A DNA stretch of 64,000 bases from Prostheceraeus crozeri (lineage: Eukaryota; Platyhelminthes; Polycladida; Euryleptidae), in NCBI GenBank assembly GCA_907163375.1, contig CAJQUW010007530.1:496001-560000 (forward strand), given 5' to 3'. The notes beneath the pieces were generated by a model that was not told the origin of the DNA, did no database searches, and saw nothing but the letters and a program-made list of their open reading frames with translations. Shown here in pieces: positions 20,216 through 33,567 of this stretch (positions are counted from its first letter, which is position 1; every line of letters starts with the position of its first letter). Position numbers and translations under genes: made by a program.

Positions 20216-22990
20216 TCTCAATTACATGGCTAAAAATGTCATTGATAACGATTGCAAAGTACTCACCTGAAAATGCAGTTGCAGCACAAATATGATCAGA
20301 AGATGTGTGAAGAGATCCTTCCCATTGTTTCAAACAGCAGCATTTCCTTCGGAGTTGGGAGCATGTTTTCAACGTGTGTGTGAAACGTGATGATTTATGC
20401 CAGTGAGACTTGGCTAATCACCATGGAGGACCTCAATCGTTTGACCCGTAGCGAGAATACGATGATCAGGTGGATCTTTTCGAAACAACTAGCCGATCGG
20501 TCTCGAGGAAAATAAATCGGTCTCCAAAACTGAACATGGATACCTACTCATTGCAGCACGGTTTTTAATGAGTCTATGATCGTAATAGTTGTGTGAAACG
20601 GAGTAAAAACGGTGCGATATCAGACCATTCCATGCTCTCTCTTCAAATTTCTTACGAATGCCTTATGTCGGGTGCACGGAAGCGCATGTTCTAATATCCT
20701 GATGATCACATGACACATTTTGTATGTTGAGGCTTCTATCGGGACCATTAGTCACCAAAAATTTCGATGCGCGAGCTTGATCGAGGTGCATGTGTTTTTC
20801 AGCACCATAAATTTTCTGAATTTAGTACTTTTTACGTTTGCTTTCTGCGTTACATTTTTTTGCTGTATGCGTTAAAGCATTCCATGCATGAAAACAAACG
20901 GGTCTATATCAGTCAGGGTTGCCTTGGGATATTCCATATATAAAAATTGATGAATTATTGTGCACACTTGTTAGTGTCTTGACTTAGCCTAGTAATTTTA
21001 TGTTTTTATGACGCAGCCTATCTAACATGATTGGTATTTTCTATCAAGAACCTGATCGTCCCACTGGTATTGTGTGTGTATGAGAGTATATAGTCTCGTT
21101 AAAATCGATCGTTGAATCGGTCTATTTTATTGTCTGCACTCCCTACAATATCGAATATGTATGCCAATTCGTGATGATCATGCAACCATCTGGTTTTGGT
21201 TTTATTTAACCAAATTCCTCCAGAATAACTAACCGTATCATGAAAATGCGCTTGATTGTCTCAATTCTTGCGTTGCCCATTTTCCCTCGTTACTCCGATG
21301 GGTATGAAAATTTCAAAAATTCCTATTTGCTTGTTTTCATTGTTTCCTGATTCCCAATGTAATTTTAACGTATTGAGATAAAGTCTGTTTTTTGCTTTCC
21401 TTTTCTTCTCATCTATATTTTCCTCCTTCGAGCCTTTGAAAGTATGCATGGTCTTGGTGCTATGATTTGGTCACTCCAATTTTCATCTATTTAGGCAGCA
21501 GAAAGATTTTTTACTTTCGAATACTGTTTAAGCACAAATTCAATTTACATTGTATACTGTCATGAATGCTTCAATATTACTTTTGATTCCTTTGTAAAAC
21601 CTACATTTCATGCATTTTGAAAGGACTTTCAACAATATAGGCCTGTTGAAGCCCCTCGTATTCATGCTGCTAATTTTCCGCCTTGGGAAAATTCAAAGCT
21701 CGTGTCCACGTGATGTGCTTTGGCTGCCAACCAGACGCGCAAAAATTGAGTATTTAGCGATGCATCAAGTCACATGGCATTGATAGTGTTGCCTGATGGT
21801 ATTACAGTGTTATCTCTTTAGCTCTTACATTTATGAAGAATCTGACGCGCTACGATAAGAATAAAATGCATTGTGTATTTCAATGTCAATAGATCGGATG
21901 TTGTAGTTTGATAATTGATGAAGAAGAATGTGTAGTTATTCTGTTTGATACAAAATTGAACATGTTGTCAACTTAACTAAACAATGCCCACATGCACCAG
22001 GTTATATGTAATAGTAACTGGTGTATTAACTACTGTATTTGGGAGGTCCCAATATTTGCCTGACGCTTACGTTGACGATTAATGTGTTCGAGCTAATCAG
22101 TTAATAAGGTTTTGTTCAATTAAGTCTTTTAAGTTAATCAGCTAGATACACCAATAGATGGAAAATCGAGAATGTGCAAAATAGGATCAAATCGGACAAA
22201 GGAAGATTCTATACTGCCCTGTGGGTACATTGTTAATCAGGTGCCTACTGATTTGATCAAGTTTGCTTCAGGTCATTGACTTTCACATTAGCCAGCTACT
22301 CTGAAAACACAGTGTTATTCTAGTAACGTAGAATGGGATAAGTATTTGTAATAGTTTTTTACCTACTGTTTATTGTGCCTATTTTTTTCCTGAAGATTCG
22401 TAGCTCACCATCTATTACTCGCCTGCTAAGATGTATCCTGACACGCTTCAAACAGTGTAATTTGCCAGAATAATAAGTTTCCAGTTTTATTTTGCTAATA
22501 CAGTCGAACTTTTCTTTTTACGAATTCAAGGAATCAGGGAAATTTTGGCAATACCAATAAGACAGGGCAAGCTGAAAATAGCATTCAACCATATGAATTA
22601 GAACAATTGCTCGTTGAAATTATCTCTATTGAGCAATCATTCCAAAGACAAGTGAATAGTTGTCAATAAGACGTCTATTGCTAATTCAGATTGAATGAGC
22701 TTCTGTTTCAAATCAACGGTATCCTGTTTTTCTCATTCTCATGCACACCGTAAATAGGGTGGCCTCTTTAGTCAACATCCAAATGAACCTTGATTGATGC
22801 TGCAACATCATCAGACCTCTTACATATTCTTCAGCAAATGAATGACTTTTAATTTCTGTTCGGTCGGTGTCGCATCCTTCGCACGGAAGAAAGTTGAAGC
22901 GAGGACGTCAGGGTCTTCAGGAGGCGCAGGAGCGGATTCGGTTCGCAAAGTCGACGGTGTCTTCCTTTATCAAGTCTGCTGCATGAGCAT
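20216..22990. other. Unassigned sequence
   Basis: I see no gene, RNA or clear repeat in this 2.8-kb stretch; ORFs are short and featureless. Confidence 0.45.
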
Positions 22991-23004
22991 TTGCTAACGC
23001 TACT

Positions 23005-23395
23005 TTGAGGGTTTTGGGATCACATTCAGACATGACAGATCACAAAAGTGAGAATGGCATTTTTTGTAAAGAGCTAGAGAGGCTGGAGAGGGCAAAGGGA
23101 CTTAAAAAAGGAATTGCCAGTCCGCTAGAAGAATTGATCGCTGAGATAGAGACGTTGGGGGTGGTTGAAAGCCAAGGGCGTATGGAAGCTAATAGGTATG
23201 CACCTGAGAACATTCAAGAAGTACCTCAAGTTGTTTCATGTCTCCACCTACGCAATGCTCCCCGTCGAGCGCTTCTTCTCGGTTTTACATTACATTGTAT
23301 CCGATCTGCGGAGCTCCATGGCAGATTTTGTAAATGCCGTTCTTTTCTACGCACTAAGTGGGAGTGCAACTGAAGTCCTCTCTTAATTGTAAAAA
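23005..23395 (+). pseudogene. Degraded hAT-type fragment (dimerisation-like region)
   Basis: A frame at 23165-23386 reads LKLFHVSTYAMLPVERFFSV and then LHYIVSDLRSSM, resembling the hAT C-terminal signature of the (S/P)xERxFS type followed by the basic R-rich helix and a leucine-rich tail. An overlapping ORF at 23005-23373 has a charged coiled-coil-like start (ELERLERAKGLKKG). The match is weak and no element ends were found. Confidence 0.35.
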
Positions 23396-23551
23396 TTCTA
23401 ATTTTTTGATAATTGTATTTATCTCCACTCAGTGTTATGCTGAGACCCAGTGTCGGTGTTGGTTGAAAAACGGCACTACACCGCAGCCAGGTTGATGGAT
23501 ATTGAGGAAAGGGCAATGACATCAAGAGCTTCCACGTAAAATTTTCTGGAC

Positions 23552-24290
23552 CAGTGGTTCTCAAACTGGGGTCTGTGGTTCCTTTGCGGACCGCGAAATT
23601 GGTGGTAAGATGTACCATCGAGATATAGGAAGGGGAGAGCTCTGACTGTTCCCTAAATGAATGAAGGGAAACGATAACGATACGATATTCGTAAGGTTAT
23701 GAAGCACCACGCTTCAATTCTAAGCGAAGAAATTTCTCCGTACTTTCCCGATCTACATGAACTCGAAAAATAGGCCTACCATTGTTTCATCAACAGCCCG
23801 TTTGCACTCTCCCTTGGTGATCTGCCTTCAGAGGAAAGTTTCATTCAAGAACAGTTTATCGATTTGGTACATGATGAGGGTGTAAAGCTTGTTTTCTGCG
23901 AAATGTGTCGCAGTGATTTTTGAATTTAAATGGCTCAATCCTATCCCGATGTCAGAAAGATGGCTCTTAAAGTGCTGATTCCATTTACAACCACATATGA
24001 GTGTGAGAGAGCGTTTTCAACTCAACTTGCGATGAAAGCAAAATCTCGAAACAGACTAAATGTGACTCACGACATGAGAGTTGCACTATCCAAAACACAT
24101 CCCAACGTGGAAGACAGACTAGATGTGACTCATGACATGAGAGTTGTACTATCCAAAACACATCCCAACGTGGAAGAACTGCTGAAGACGAAGCTGGCTC
24201 ACCCATCTCATTGAAATAACTGTAAAAGTTGATGAATGTTGAGATTTATCGATTTGAAATAAATAATTGTTCACCAAATAATATTTTTGT
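23552..24290 (+). mobile_element. Decayed hAT (Charlie/ZBED5-like) element
   Basis: The left end CAGTGGTTCTCAAACTGGGG at 23552 is the classic terminal repeat of Charlie-type hAT elements. About 150 bp further in begins transposase sequence. No matching right terminal repeat was found, so the right boundary is estimated from the end of coding sequence and an AAATAAATAA tail near 24260. Much of the transposase is missing between the left end and the C-terminal part. Confidence 0.75.
23690..24214 (+). pseudogene. hAT transposase C-terminus (ZBED5-like) with a tandem 63-bp duplication
   Basis: Pieces include SEEISPYFPDLHELEK (about 23730), EESFIQEQFIDLVHDEG (about 23840), and the ORF 23930-24214 with YPDVRKMALKVLIPFTTTYE, CERAFS, KAKSRNRLN and the terminal LAHPSH typical of the ZBED5/SCAND3-like family. 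The block from DRLNVTHDMRV to HPNVE is present twice: 24051-24113 and 24114-24176, 63 bp each, in frame, differing at a few bases. In-frame stops separate the upstream pieces, so the gene is dead; the duplication keeps the frame. Confidence 0.85.
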
Positions 24291-24329
24291 ATCACTATCC
24301 TTAATGCTAGCGGGGAGCGCGAGCTCGTC

Positions 24330-27300
24330 ACTCAACGAGATCACACCTCTGCGACATACTGAATCCTAAAATATCGTCATTGGTTAATGAAATGCAGGAG
24401 CATCTTGTTGACCATCTTGTTCAACATAGCATTAAGATTTGAGACTGAGACATCAGACCAAGAAGCGCGTGTTAGCGTTGTCAAGTTACAAAATCTGTGT
24501 TCGTAAGTTCGAATTGTTCGCATTTCGTGAACTTATTGTATAAAACTATGCGTCTGACATGACAGCTTCTCTTTAACCCTCGCCTCACTGGGGTGAACAC
24601 GCACCACTTGGGGGAGGGGATTTCTCCCCGTTGCTGATCTCCCAAACTATTGCACCAATTTTGCCAAGCCACACATCAATCGAATAGGCACTGAAAGAGA
24701 ATTCAGAAAAACAACATCAGTATTATTTCTAAGGTCATCCCTGGGCTGAGGTGACTTAAAAGGTCCTATAAGTCAAAGATTATAGAGTCAAGACTTATGA
24801 GATCTAAGGTCAAAAACCACCAATTTTCAGCAAATTTCCATTAGATCAATATTTGAAAATGAAAATGATAACAAAAACTAACAAAACATACAACAATCGA
24901 AGGATCTTGGGTTAAGGTGGTTAATAAAACGATGATAAATTATTGCTCTGAGATTAAATCATTGTATCAGATGAGGTCAAAGGTCAAATAATTCAAACTT
25001 TAAGTTCAGCTCAAATAGTACTTAAATCACACATTTTAGTATTTATTTTCTGCCGGAGAAGAGACAAACCAATTCGGTGACTTTTATCGAGACACTAAGG
25101 CTAAAAGCAATATGATTCTGAAAATGTTCAGCAATTTTGTGATCAGATGCAGAACAAAAAAGTACATACATAATAAGAAAAAATCATATTTGAAATCTGA
25201 AATTCAAATTTCAAACATGCGTTCATAATAAGAAGATAATTTCAAATTCAAAGATTTTGATTTTGTGAACATCTCTGTATTATTAGGAAGAATTCCTAAT
25301 GTAATCTCAACTTATATCATCAAGAATTGATGTCGCAATGTACCTTAGAATCACTTCTACCGAAATCAGCCAAAATATTCCAAACATTCAAATTTTAAAA
25401 TAGTTCTCACGCCAAAAGTAATTTGACAAAAAAATTGTCCTTCTGTCAAAAGTTGCATGACACGTAGAAAGTAAGCTACTAGAAATCTAGTGGTCATAGT
25501 TTGCTTGGTTCAAAAGATATTCAAAAAATTCGCCAGGGTGGGCGAAGAACGTCCCCTCCCAGTAGGGGGAGGGAAATCGGTGTATTGATTTCGCCGATCC
25601 TGATTAGTCGAATTTAGAGCAACTTAGTGATGGAAGTACTGGTGTATGGTAAAATCGGTAGTTGAAGGAATCCCTTTGAAATATGTCAGCCTTAAGGCGA
25701 TTTGGGTATTTCACTTTCACAAGTCAATTTTTGAGTAGGTGAACGTGCTTGCAAAGATATATTTCAAGAGAAGTTGTTTTCAATCGTCCCTGTATTTTCA
25801 TTTAGCAAGAAATTGCATCTTGAATTTAGAATGATTTGTGTTTATAGTGTGAAAAATCAATATTGGAATCCAATATTCTCAAAACTCAGCCCTTATATCT
25901 GAAGTTTGACATTATCTTCTTGACTTGTCCACATTGTTTATGTTAGTGCAAATGCTAAAATACTAACGCCTTTCCACACGGATTTTATTTATAGAGGGCA
26001 CTCCTTCACGCGTGAAGTAAAGTCTTGTAAATACTCCAAGATATAAATTTGCGACGAAAATGAAGCGATAAAAGCTCACAATACAAAGCATTTATAGATT
26101 CCAATTGTATGTCTAATTACTTTTAAGCTGAGGAATGAGGGTCGTCTGTCTATTCATTTTGTCAAGGCTTATTTACTTCTCGAAAGATTCGTCATGTAAC
26201 CATAACTTTTCACAATAGTAGCAACAAAATGGACGCCAAATGTTGTGTGCAGAGATTCTATTTCTATCAACTTTCTATCGTGTCATATTCATGAGTTTTA
26301 TATATGTATGTAATTACAATATATAATTTTATATATCATGATTTTTGTAGATGTCGCATTTATGTAATGTGCTATATCAGTAGAATGCTATTTGATATGT
26401 AATTTTCATCAATTAATGTGATAAATATTCCGTATAATTTCTGAAAAGTGCAATTTTATCCATGAAGCGCACTCTCAAATACGTATTATGCTGATACTAC
26501 CTTGCGCCTGTCAAAGTGATAAGTTCATAGCCATGCATTACGCAAATATATCTTTAGCGGTACTATTCAAACTACAACAAGTCAAAAGAGGATAAACAAC
26601 CATCAGAGCCAATAGAGGAAACTTATTATCGATGCGATAGTTACATGCCCTCGAATTATCTTTTGCGCTTCACGAGAAACATTGTACTTTCTCTGTAGCT
26701 GTCAGAACCCCATTAACAAATTTTCATCTTTTCATGACTTCGACCTTGATCAAATAGACCGAGATCGAAAAATATTCTGATTAAGTATTCAACGCTTTCA
26801 TTTTTTAAAATGTAAACTAATATCAATCAATCGCGCTTTCATAGAATTTGCTGTCCATTCAGATAGGATGTTCCTGAATGAATGGCATTTCATAAATTCC
26901 TGGATAGTTTTTCTTACATATCATGAAGATCTTGAAACTCTCCATGACTTGGTCGCAGTTAGATTGCAGGTGATGGTTACTTTTTACAGAGTGTCGAAGT
27001 TCTTCAACTTCTTGGTGCAGATGTCGCAACGTGAATCACATAGCCATCACACGAACCACATTTATATATAGTAGATAGAACACGTTACTACTATTCACGA
27101 AGTAGTTTATCTGCACCCTTGAGAATGCTCCATGGACGATGTTTTGTCAATCATTTTGTCGTTTGTAACAGTTTGTATTTCCAAATGCTGCATGCACTTA
27201 CAGGTCTACACTGTATGTGAAATTTGACTACATAATTATCATACTATTTCTTAAACTTACTTGTACATGTCGTGTCAATCATCCGATTAAATACAGTCCA

Positions 27301-28410
27301 TTCAAATTTGCCTGCTGAATTTTTGCCGCTCCCCCTCCCAATTACATATATGCATGTTGATGAATTTAAGTAATCCCAGCAGACATGAGGTGATACATTA
27401 AGTCAGATTTTGGCAAGCTCATCAAAGTCATCAATGTGTGAAATATTGTCAACTACATGTATTACTTCGATGAAGCAATTTCTATAATTAGTTTAAAACT
27501 TATTTCATGATAAATAATTGATGCTTGATTATTGCAGTTTCCGATTTTCAAGCCAAATTTTATGATAAGCAGGTGTACATTTACATGTAGTGCGACACTG
27601 ATGCTACTTCAAGCGATTTCAAAACATTTTTGTTGATTATTGGTTCCAACATTTCGCTGGCTGTAGTGAAAGCCATTAACATAATCTACTTCTTATTATA
27701 CAACCTCTATTCATTTTTGTAGGACAAGAACATGCGATTGTGCCGACTCTCGGTGACTCACAGAGTAAGATATATCACATTGGCAGCAAGTTATTTATGG
27801 TGCTTCTGACGCTACATGTATTGCATTCTTGTTGTGTATAGAAAATGCGGAGGTGAACATAATGTAATCGATACAGGATTTGTTGCTTGAGTGAAGCGAC
27901 ATTAATTGCGAATTTATCGAAGTAGAATGAGAGAATGTAGCATCGCCATCTGCTGCAATAATGGATCACAGTCGTTCCTCGCTACATTGAGGTTTTCCTG
28001 TATCGCGGTTTTAATGAAGTATGTGGGAAAACATAGCTTATACCTTAGTAAGCCTTTTTCTAACATGTGAATCAAACAATTCAGAAAGAAATAAGATAAA
28101 TTATGGTGAATATTTAAGAATATATATTGATTATCAAGATCTATGATTTCGAAGACATTGAATTTACGTGAGATTGCGCAAATCAGAATCGATTAATCAT
28201 TGCTGACACATAAAGTTCATCGATATCAAAGTCGATGTCGTTTATCTCAACTACAAGTAATACGATGAAGTCGTAGAATTGAATATTATTTATAGTGTTC
28301 AATGAACAGAGACATGTGATCCAAAAGTTAAAGTATTTTAAGTGTTGCGGAAATAGTACTGAATTATTCTTTCTTTATAATGATCTTTGATAAACTCAAT
28401 TATTAGAAAG
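24330..28410. other. Unassigned AT-rich sequence
   Basis: This 4-kb stretch has no recognisable gene. Two G-rich patches (CACTTGGGGGAGGGG near 24608 and CCAGTAGGGGGAGGGAAATC near 25560) resemble each other and could be parts of one decayed repeat. AAGGTCAAA-type words recur between 24760 and 25000. Confidence 0.4.
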
Positions 28411-29414
28411 TATTATATACAATGCTGTCAAAATGTCTTGGCCCACCCTTATGCATTTTAATAGATTAGTGTCGTTGCTCGATAAAAGTATTTTTCGAAG
28501 CTTTGTTTGTATATTCTACTTTTTTCATTAATATATATCAAGTCAAAGCCAGTAATAATATTTTGGCACCTTGTTCGTATGCTTTTACTTTACAGAACGC
28601 ATACTGAAATTAGTTGTTTTTAAGTGAAGAAAATTTTTAACCCGAAGCCTTCACTAAAGCCTCTCCGAATCAAAATGTAATTTCATGCGCGTTACTGCAA
28701 TAAAGGCAATGCAATTGTATGTGTTATTGTGATAAAAGCATAATTTTTGCTCTAAACAGCTCAGAAATTCCTTCAATAGTTCAGGGAACAGCAAAGTGAG
28801 CTCAATTATTCGCTGCGCCGCCAATGACTCTGCCTTGGCAGTTCATCGACTTGGCATTCAATAAACGATTTTTACCACAAATCTGAGCGAAGTTTATGAT
28901 GCTTAACATTGATGAGTCATTACAGTGCGAGTCGATTACTAGTGCAGAGGCAGAAAGCTCCGACTCTGTTCCCCGCGACTAATCGCATAGAAATAAAAAA
29001 AAAATAACCGCTTAATCTGAAAATACCGCATGGTCAAGGCCATCGGTGAGTATTGTAGATATTGTAGATGTAGTACAGTCGCAGTGCAGTTCGTGGGCTG
29101 ACTCATAGTGACATTCTTAACAAGAGTTGCTCACTTGATCACATCCATCCACCGTCCACACCACGTATACCTTGTCATCAACATAGAAGCTCTTCATTTA
29201 TCGGGCTACAATAGCAATGTCGCACGAGATTCATTTTTTTGACATCTGCTTTAGTTTACACGGACAAATACACGGCAAAACCTGTAATAGATCGCCACCT
29301 ACCGCGACTTCCTGTATTTCATTAGTGTAACTTCTGAGTACAAAGATATTTGTTTGTGTGAGGCGTGTCAGACATGTGATGTGTTATTGGCTATTACTAG
29401 GGCCAGTCACAGAA
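28411..29414. other. Unassigned sequence
   Basis: No gene seen. A Tc1-like terminal phrase (CTGTCAAAATGTCTTGGCCC at about 28425) occurs without a partner end. Confidence 0.35.
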
Positions 29415-29463
29415 CTACATTCATCTGCGCGCTTTGGTTTCCTAGAAAGGAAAGGTTATATGC
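29415..29463 (+). repeat. Dispersed repeat A, left piece
   Basis: ATTCATCTGCGCGC to GGTTATATGC matches the start of the 42545 repeat. It is interrupted here by the element at 29464-32558 and resumes at 32559. Confidence 0.85.
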
Positions 29464-29825
29464 AGAGTTGGAAAAGTCGGAATTGGAATTAATTCCGACC
29501 CGGAATTAATTCCATTTTTCGTCGGAATTGGAATTGGAATTGACGATATAAAAATCTACTGGCATTGGAATTGGAATTGACCTTGATAAACCTCAATTCC
29601 ACTTTTTCGATAGACCTGTGATAAATCTATTTGTACAAAAATTGAAATCACAGTATTCGGCCGTTGTGTTAACTGCACACAGAGATAAGAGAGAGAGATA
29701 GATCGACAGAGCTAGTTTTATTCTATTGTTGAATAAAGGGTGCTAATTGTGGCTTTGATGGGCCTACAGCCCCGGACAATGTTAATTCAGCAATTAAGCA
29801 AACCAAAACACTGTTTGCTTAAAAC

Positions 29826-29896
29826 AGCATTAAACAACATTACCAATAAAATAATTGTTTCTGAATCATTTTTTATTGGTAATGTTGTTTAATGCT
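29826..29896. repeat. 26-bp perfect hairpin inside the 3.1-kb element
   Basis: Arms 29826-29851 (AGCATTAAACAACATTACCA and on) and 29871-29896 are perfect reverse complements around a 19-base loop. Confidence 0.9.
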
Positions 29897-32044
29897 ACCT
29901 TTTGCTTCATTTCAGTAGTGATTGTACATAGCTTTTCTATGATTTCTGACATGTTAGAATGTGCTAGTAACTGACGTCATCATTCTTGTGTCTTGCGTAG
30001 TTTTAACTTTACTCACTAGCTCCTGTTATTATCTCCTGTCAACGTTTTAGCATTTTATCTTGTTGTAGTTCACTTGAGAAAACAAGCGTAGCCATGAACC
30101 AGCAAACAGTGTTTTGGGTTTTTAAATTTATGATGAAGATAGCGCCTACAAAGAATTAATTAAAGCAAACAATGAAAAGACAATCATCTTTGTTCAATCT
30201 GTTATTTAGTTATTTATCAAGCAAGATAATTAATCAAAATAAAACAATTGTTGAATTTAGTTATTGATTGGATAAGCACAAAAATTGAAGATGAACTTAA
30301 TTGTTGTACACACGAAAAACAATCGGTTTGGAAAGAGGAAAATTAACCCTGCATTAAAGGGCAGCCTGTCAGTTCAAATCACAATATAGACAGTCAGCAA
30401 ATTATTCTAATAATTAATGATTCAATTAAAATGGCAATGACATGAAATATTATTCAACTTCCAATCACAACAATTGACAATATTAATTTTCAAGACTATA
30501 GTTATACAAATACGATACTCAACGATAGAAGAAAAACTTTAAACTTGCAGTTCACTTCTCAATGTTGAATTCACTTCAATTCGATCGGACTCACTTATAC
30601 CAAAATAATATCATAAATATCATGAATATCAGTGTCACTTATACCGTCAATCTTCAATCGCGCTCGCTGATGTTTTGCCGCATGTGTTGTTGTTCGCTGG
30701 TAGGCAGTTGTAGTTGTTACTTCTGTAGTCAAGTTACACCGCGAGAGCCCGGTGTTCTTCGAACAGCTACTGAAGATGTCGTATGTGTTGTTGTTGGTAG
30801 TTGTTGTTGTTGTTGTTTCAATTTCTCATCGTTTCTAATTTATGCAGATTTTTGACATTTGACGATAAATCCACTTTCTTTTGAAAATTGAAAGTTTCCT
30901 TTAATCTCTGCTAGTTAGCTTTCGACCCGACCACATTTCGTTCTTATCACGGAATTTTTAATCTCTTTTTTTAACATGGACCATTAATCAGTTTTCATGA
31001 TGTCATTTTTATTGTCGCTTTTTCTTTCATCAACAATCACGTTATTCGAACATTGAATTTCTTTCTTCTGTCAGTTTATTGATAGATTTATTCGCATCTC
31101 TCTCTCTCTCTTAGAAGTAGATAATAGTACACTAGAATGGAAGCTTGATATCTTGCCTATGTACAATGATGGCACATAGAAAAATCTATGGTTTGTAGAT
31201 CAGATTTGATCTAAAACATTGTATCATAGTCAAACTATTTGCCAAGTTGGTTGTGGAAGTTGTTGGCAGCAAATTAATGCAGGATTTTTATGAAGATAAT
31301 ATTAAGTGAGATGGTGGCATTGTTTCATGTGGTATAGCCTACTATTCCCTGGGTTGGTATATTGTCGATTTGCAGTAGTCATTAACAACTATTTTTCAAA
31401 ATTCGAATTAAAAATTGGTCCACAAAGTCATTATTGAAAGTGGGCGGTGCACTGGTTGTAAGAATATCTCAAGAATTCAATAGAAAAAATTCTAATAGGA
31501 TGATCTTCATACGGTTAAGAAACCTAGCGCTTTTGTCGAATAAACACATTGAAAGCTTCTTCACCGACAATAATTTCTCAGATAAGTGAATAGTCGCTGG
31601 AACTTTTCAATTAATCATTAAATGACACATGTGATATAGTGTGATGATATTTTGGAAGCTGATATTCGAAAGCATGTAAAGATTTTAAAAATTGTTCAAA
31701 TATAGTGAACAGGGGAGCCCTTTCAAGTAAAATGAATACTCTGAGATTTCTTGACCTCTGATTTCAAGCTGGAGCAATGTATGTTCTGTAAATCGACATT
31801 GCAAGTTGCATATGTGACTAATAGATATGAGACTCTTGATAGATTATAGGAGCGATATTTCAAAATGATGAACGTATAGAACGTTTTAAAGGATTTCTTT
31901 CTTCGTCATCCTGTCGCCGCAGTATTTTGTAAATTCACTATTGCTTTTGTGTACATGATCTTTGGACAAGGGGCAGCAATCCATATCGCAATTTGGCTCG
32001 ATAATGTTAAATACAAATAAGAAAACATGGAAACCAGCTCGCAC

Positions 32045-32160
32045 AATTTGCGTTTTGCCCCAACTTAGTTCCCCCGGCGTGTGCCATAACTTTCATGCAA
32101 TTTCCATTCTAGGACTTTCTATGGTACTGTTAATTTCTATGCTCTCTCTCTCTCTCTCAG
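32045..32160 (+). repeat. Segment related to the piggyBac leader duplication
   Basis: GCCCCAACTTAGTTCCCCCG, then TGCAATTTCCATTCTAG, then TTAATTTCTATG, parallels 7322-7413 in the piggyBac leader (GCCCCAATTTAGTTCCCCCG, TCAATTTCCATTCTAG, TTTATTTCTATGG). The resemblance covers about 100 bp and is too ordered to be chance. Confidence 0.6.
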
Positions 32161-32558
32161 CGTTTGATTCTTTGCTGACTGTTAATTTTCTTTTCTCTTT
32201 TTCACAAGATGTTGAATATCTCGTTTACGAAACGAAAATGGCGTAGGCTGACCGGCTACATATATACATGTACATGTACACAAGAAATATGAACTATGAA
32301 CATGAGAATGCACATAGGAACGACGCAGGGAACGGCACACAGGAAAAACAAGGATAGGATGCGGGCACATGGGTTAGATTGAAGCGAGGAAACTTTAGAT
32401 GCATTAACATATACGCGTCATACAATTATCGGAATTGAATCTCATTATGGAATTGGAATTGAATTGAACTGTTTCGACTGGAATTGGAATTGAAATTGAA
32501 ATTGAAATTTCTACTCTGGAATTGGAATTAAAAACTTCAGTGGAATTTTTCCAGCTCT

Positions 32559-33060
32559 GGTTATATGCAGCCTTAATATCGAAATGGCACAGAATTAGAC
32601 AACTTGCTCCTTCCCGAACGGACAATTCGTGTATCGCTTGCTACTGGAAATGGCAAACAATAAGCTGTCAGCAGAGGACACCAGAGCCAGTGAGAGATGC
32701 GTGCGTGCTGTGAAACCACTCCTCACACACCAAAACACATATCGTCTACCTAACATTCGATTCAATGTATGCACTATGCAGTGAGAAATGCCTGCTACAT
32801 TTTTTTGATAATGGTCGGAAGGACCAACATTATGGAGAAGACTTGTGCGCAATGATCTGAATTCTTCGAATCTGAAGGAATTGTGGCAATTGAAGCACTT
32901 TGCTGGAACTCATTAATCCGCAAGTGACGCACGACTTTTTTCATATCTCTGTAAGGTAGTAGGAATTCTTTTTGCCCACTTAATAGGTTCCACGATGTGC
33001 CGGCGATTTCTAATTAATCACACTTCCAGCAAACCGAAGCAGATAAATAAAATATTTAAT
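32559..33060 (+). repeat. Dispersed repeat A, right piece
   Basis: Aligns with 42585-43165, about 85-90 percent by eye, lacking about 80 bp present there near 42810-42890. It ends in an AT-rich tail, AAATAAAATATTTAATTCTG. Short ORF-like stretches exist in both copies but do not share an open frame throughout. Confidence 0.85.
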
Positions 33061-33429
33061 TCTGTGGGCCAAGCATTTCGCATTATTTTGCATAATTACA
33101 TGATATGATAATTCTCCATAAATTTCGCCTTACAAATCACACAGAACTACATGTATGAATATTTTCTAAGTATATGACAGCAGTAAGTGGGTCGACTGTT
33201 GAAAGAACTTTATCCTTGGCTTCTTCACACAACTTGTGTAGCGGATTTTATACATAATTGCGCAGAGACAGTCCGTGCTGATTTCACTCATTTGATTATT
33301 AATTATTGATAATTTAGTTGATGGATTTCGTCGGGAGGTTCATAATATGAGAAAAAAAATTTATCGTTAGTCTCTCCCCAATACTTTTTTCCAATATGCG
33401 AGTGATTTGAATAAAAAGGCTGATGTTAT

Positions 33430-33467
33430 GCGCCAGACGTTTCGCGTACCAGCCGCTTTCTCAATGG
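33430..33467 (-). ncRNA. Hammerhead-ribozyme-like hairpin, left arm
   Basis: Exact reverse complement of the right-arm motif, as part of the perfect inverted arms. Same reservations about the core. Confidence 0.4.
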
Positions 33468-33567
33468 CAAAAATCTATTAAAATTTTACAACTCATGCAA
33501 CTCTCTGGCATCATGTTTTTAGCAATTCCTATATATACTCGAGTTGTAAAATTTTAATAGATTTTTG

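Larger units (their letters stand above)
29464..32558. mobile_element. 3.1-kb TIR element with 10-bp target duplication and GGAATT subterminal repeats
   Basis: Ends AGAGTTGGAAAA and TTTTTCCAGCTCT form inverted repeats, flanked by the perfect 10-bp duplication GGTTATATGC (29454-29463 and 32559-32568). The paralogous repeat at 42545 has the uninterrupted target (GGTTATATCTAACC), which confirms insertion. Both subterminal regions are packed with GGAATTGGAATTG-type runs (29479-29590 and 32440-32545). No transposase is evident. Superfamily unknown; a 10-bp duplication is closest to Mutator-like elements. Confidence 0.85.

Noticed and set aside
28421-28455. Tc1/mariner-like terminal phrase CTGTCAAAATGTCTTGGCCC
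   Set aside because: No partner inverted end and no transposase nearby, so no element can be delimited.
30562-30855. 97-aa Cys/Val-rich ORF
   Set aside because: Cys and Val runs come from a TTGTTG-type simple repeat inside the 3.1-kb element.
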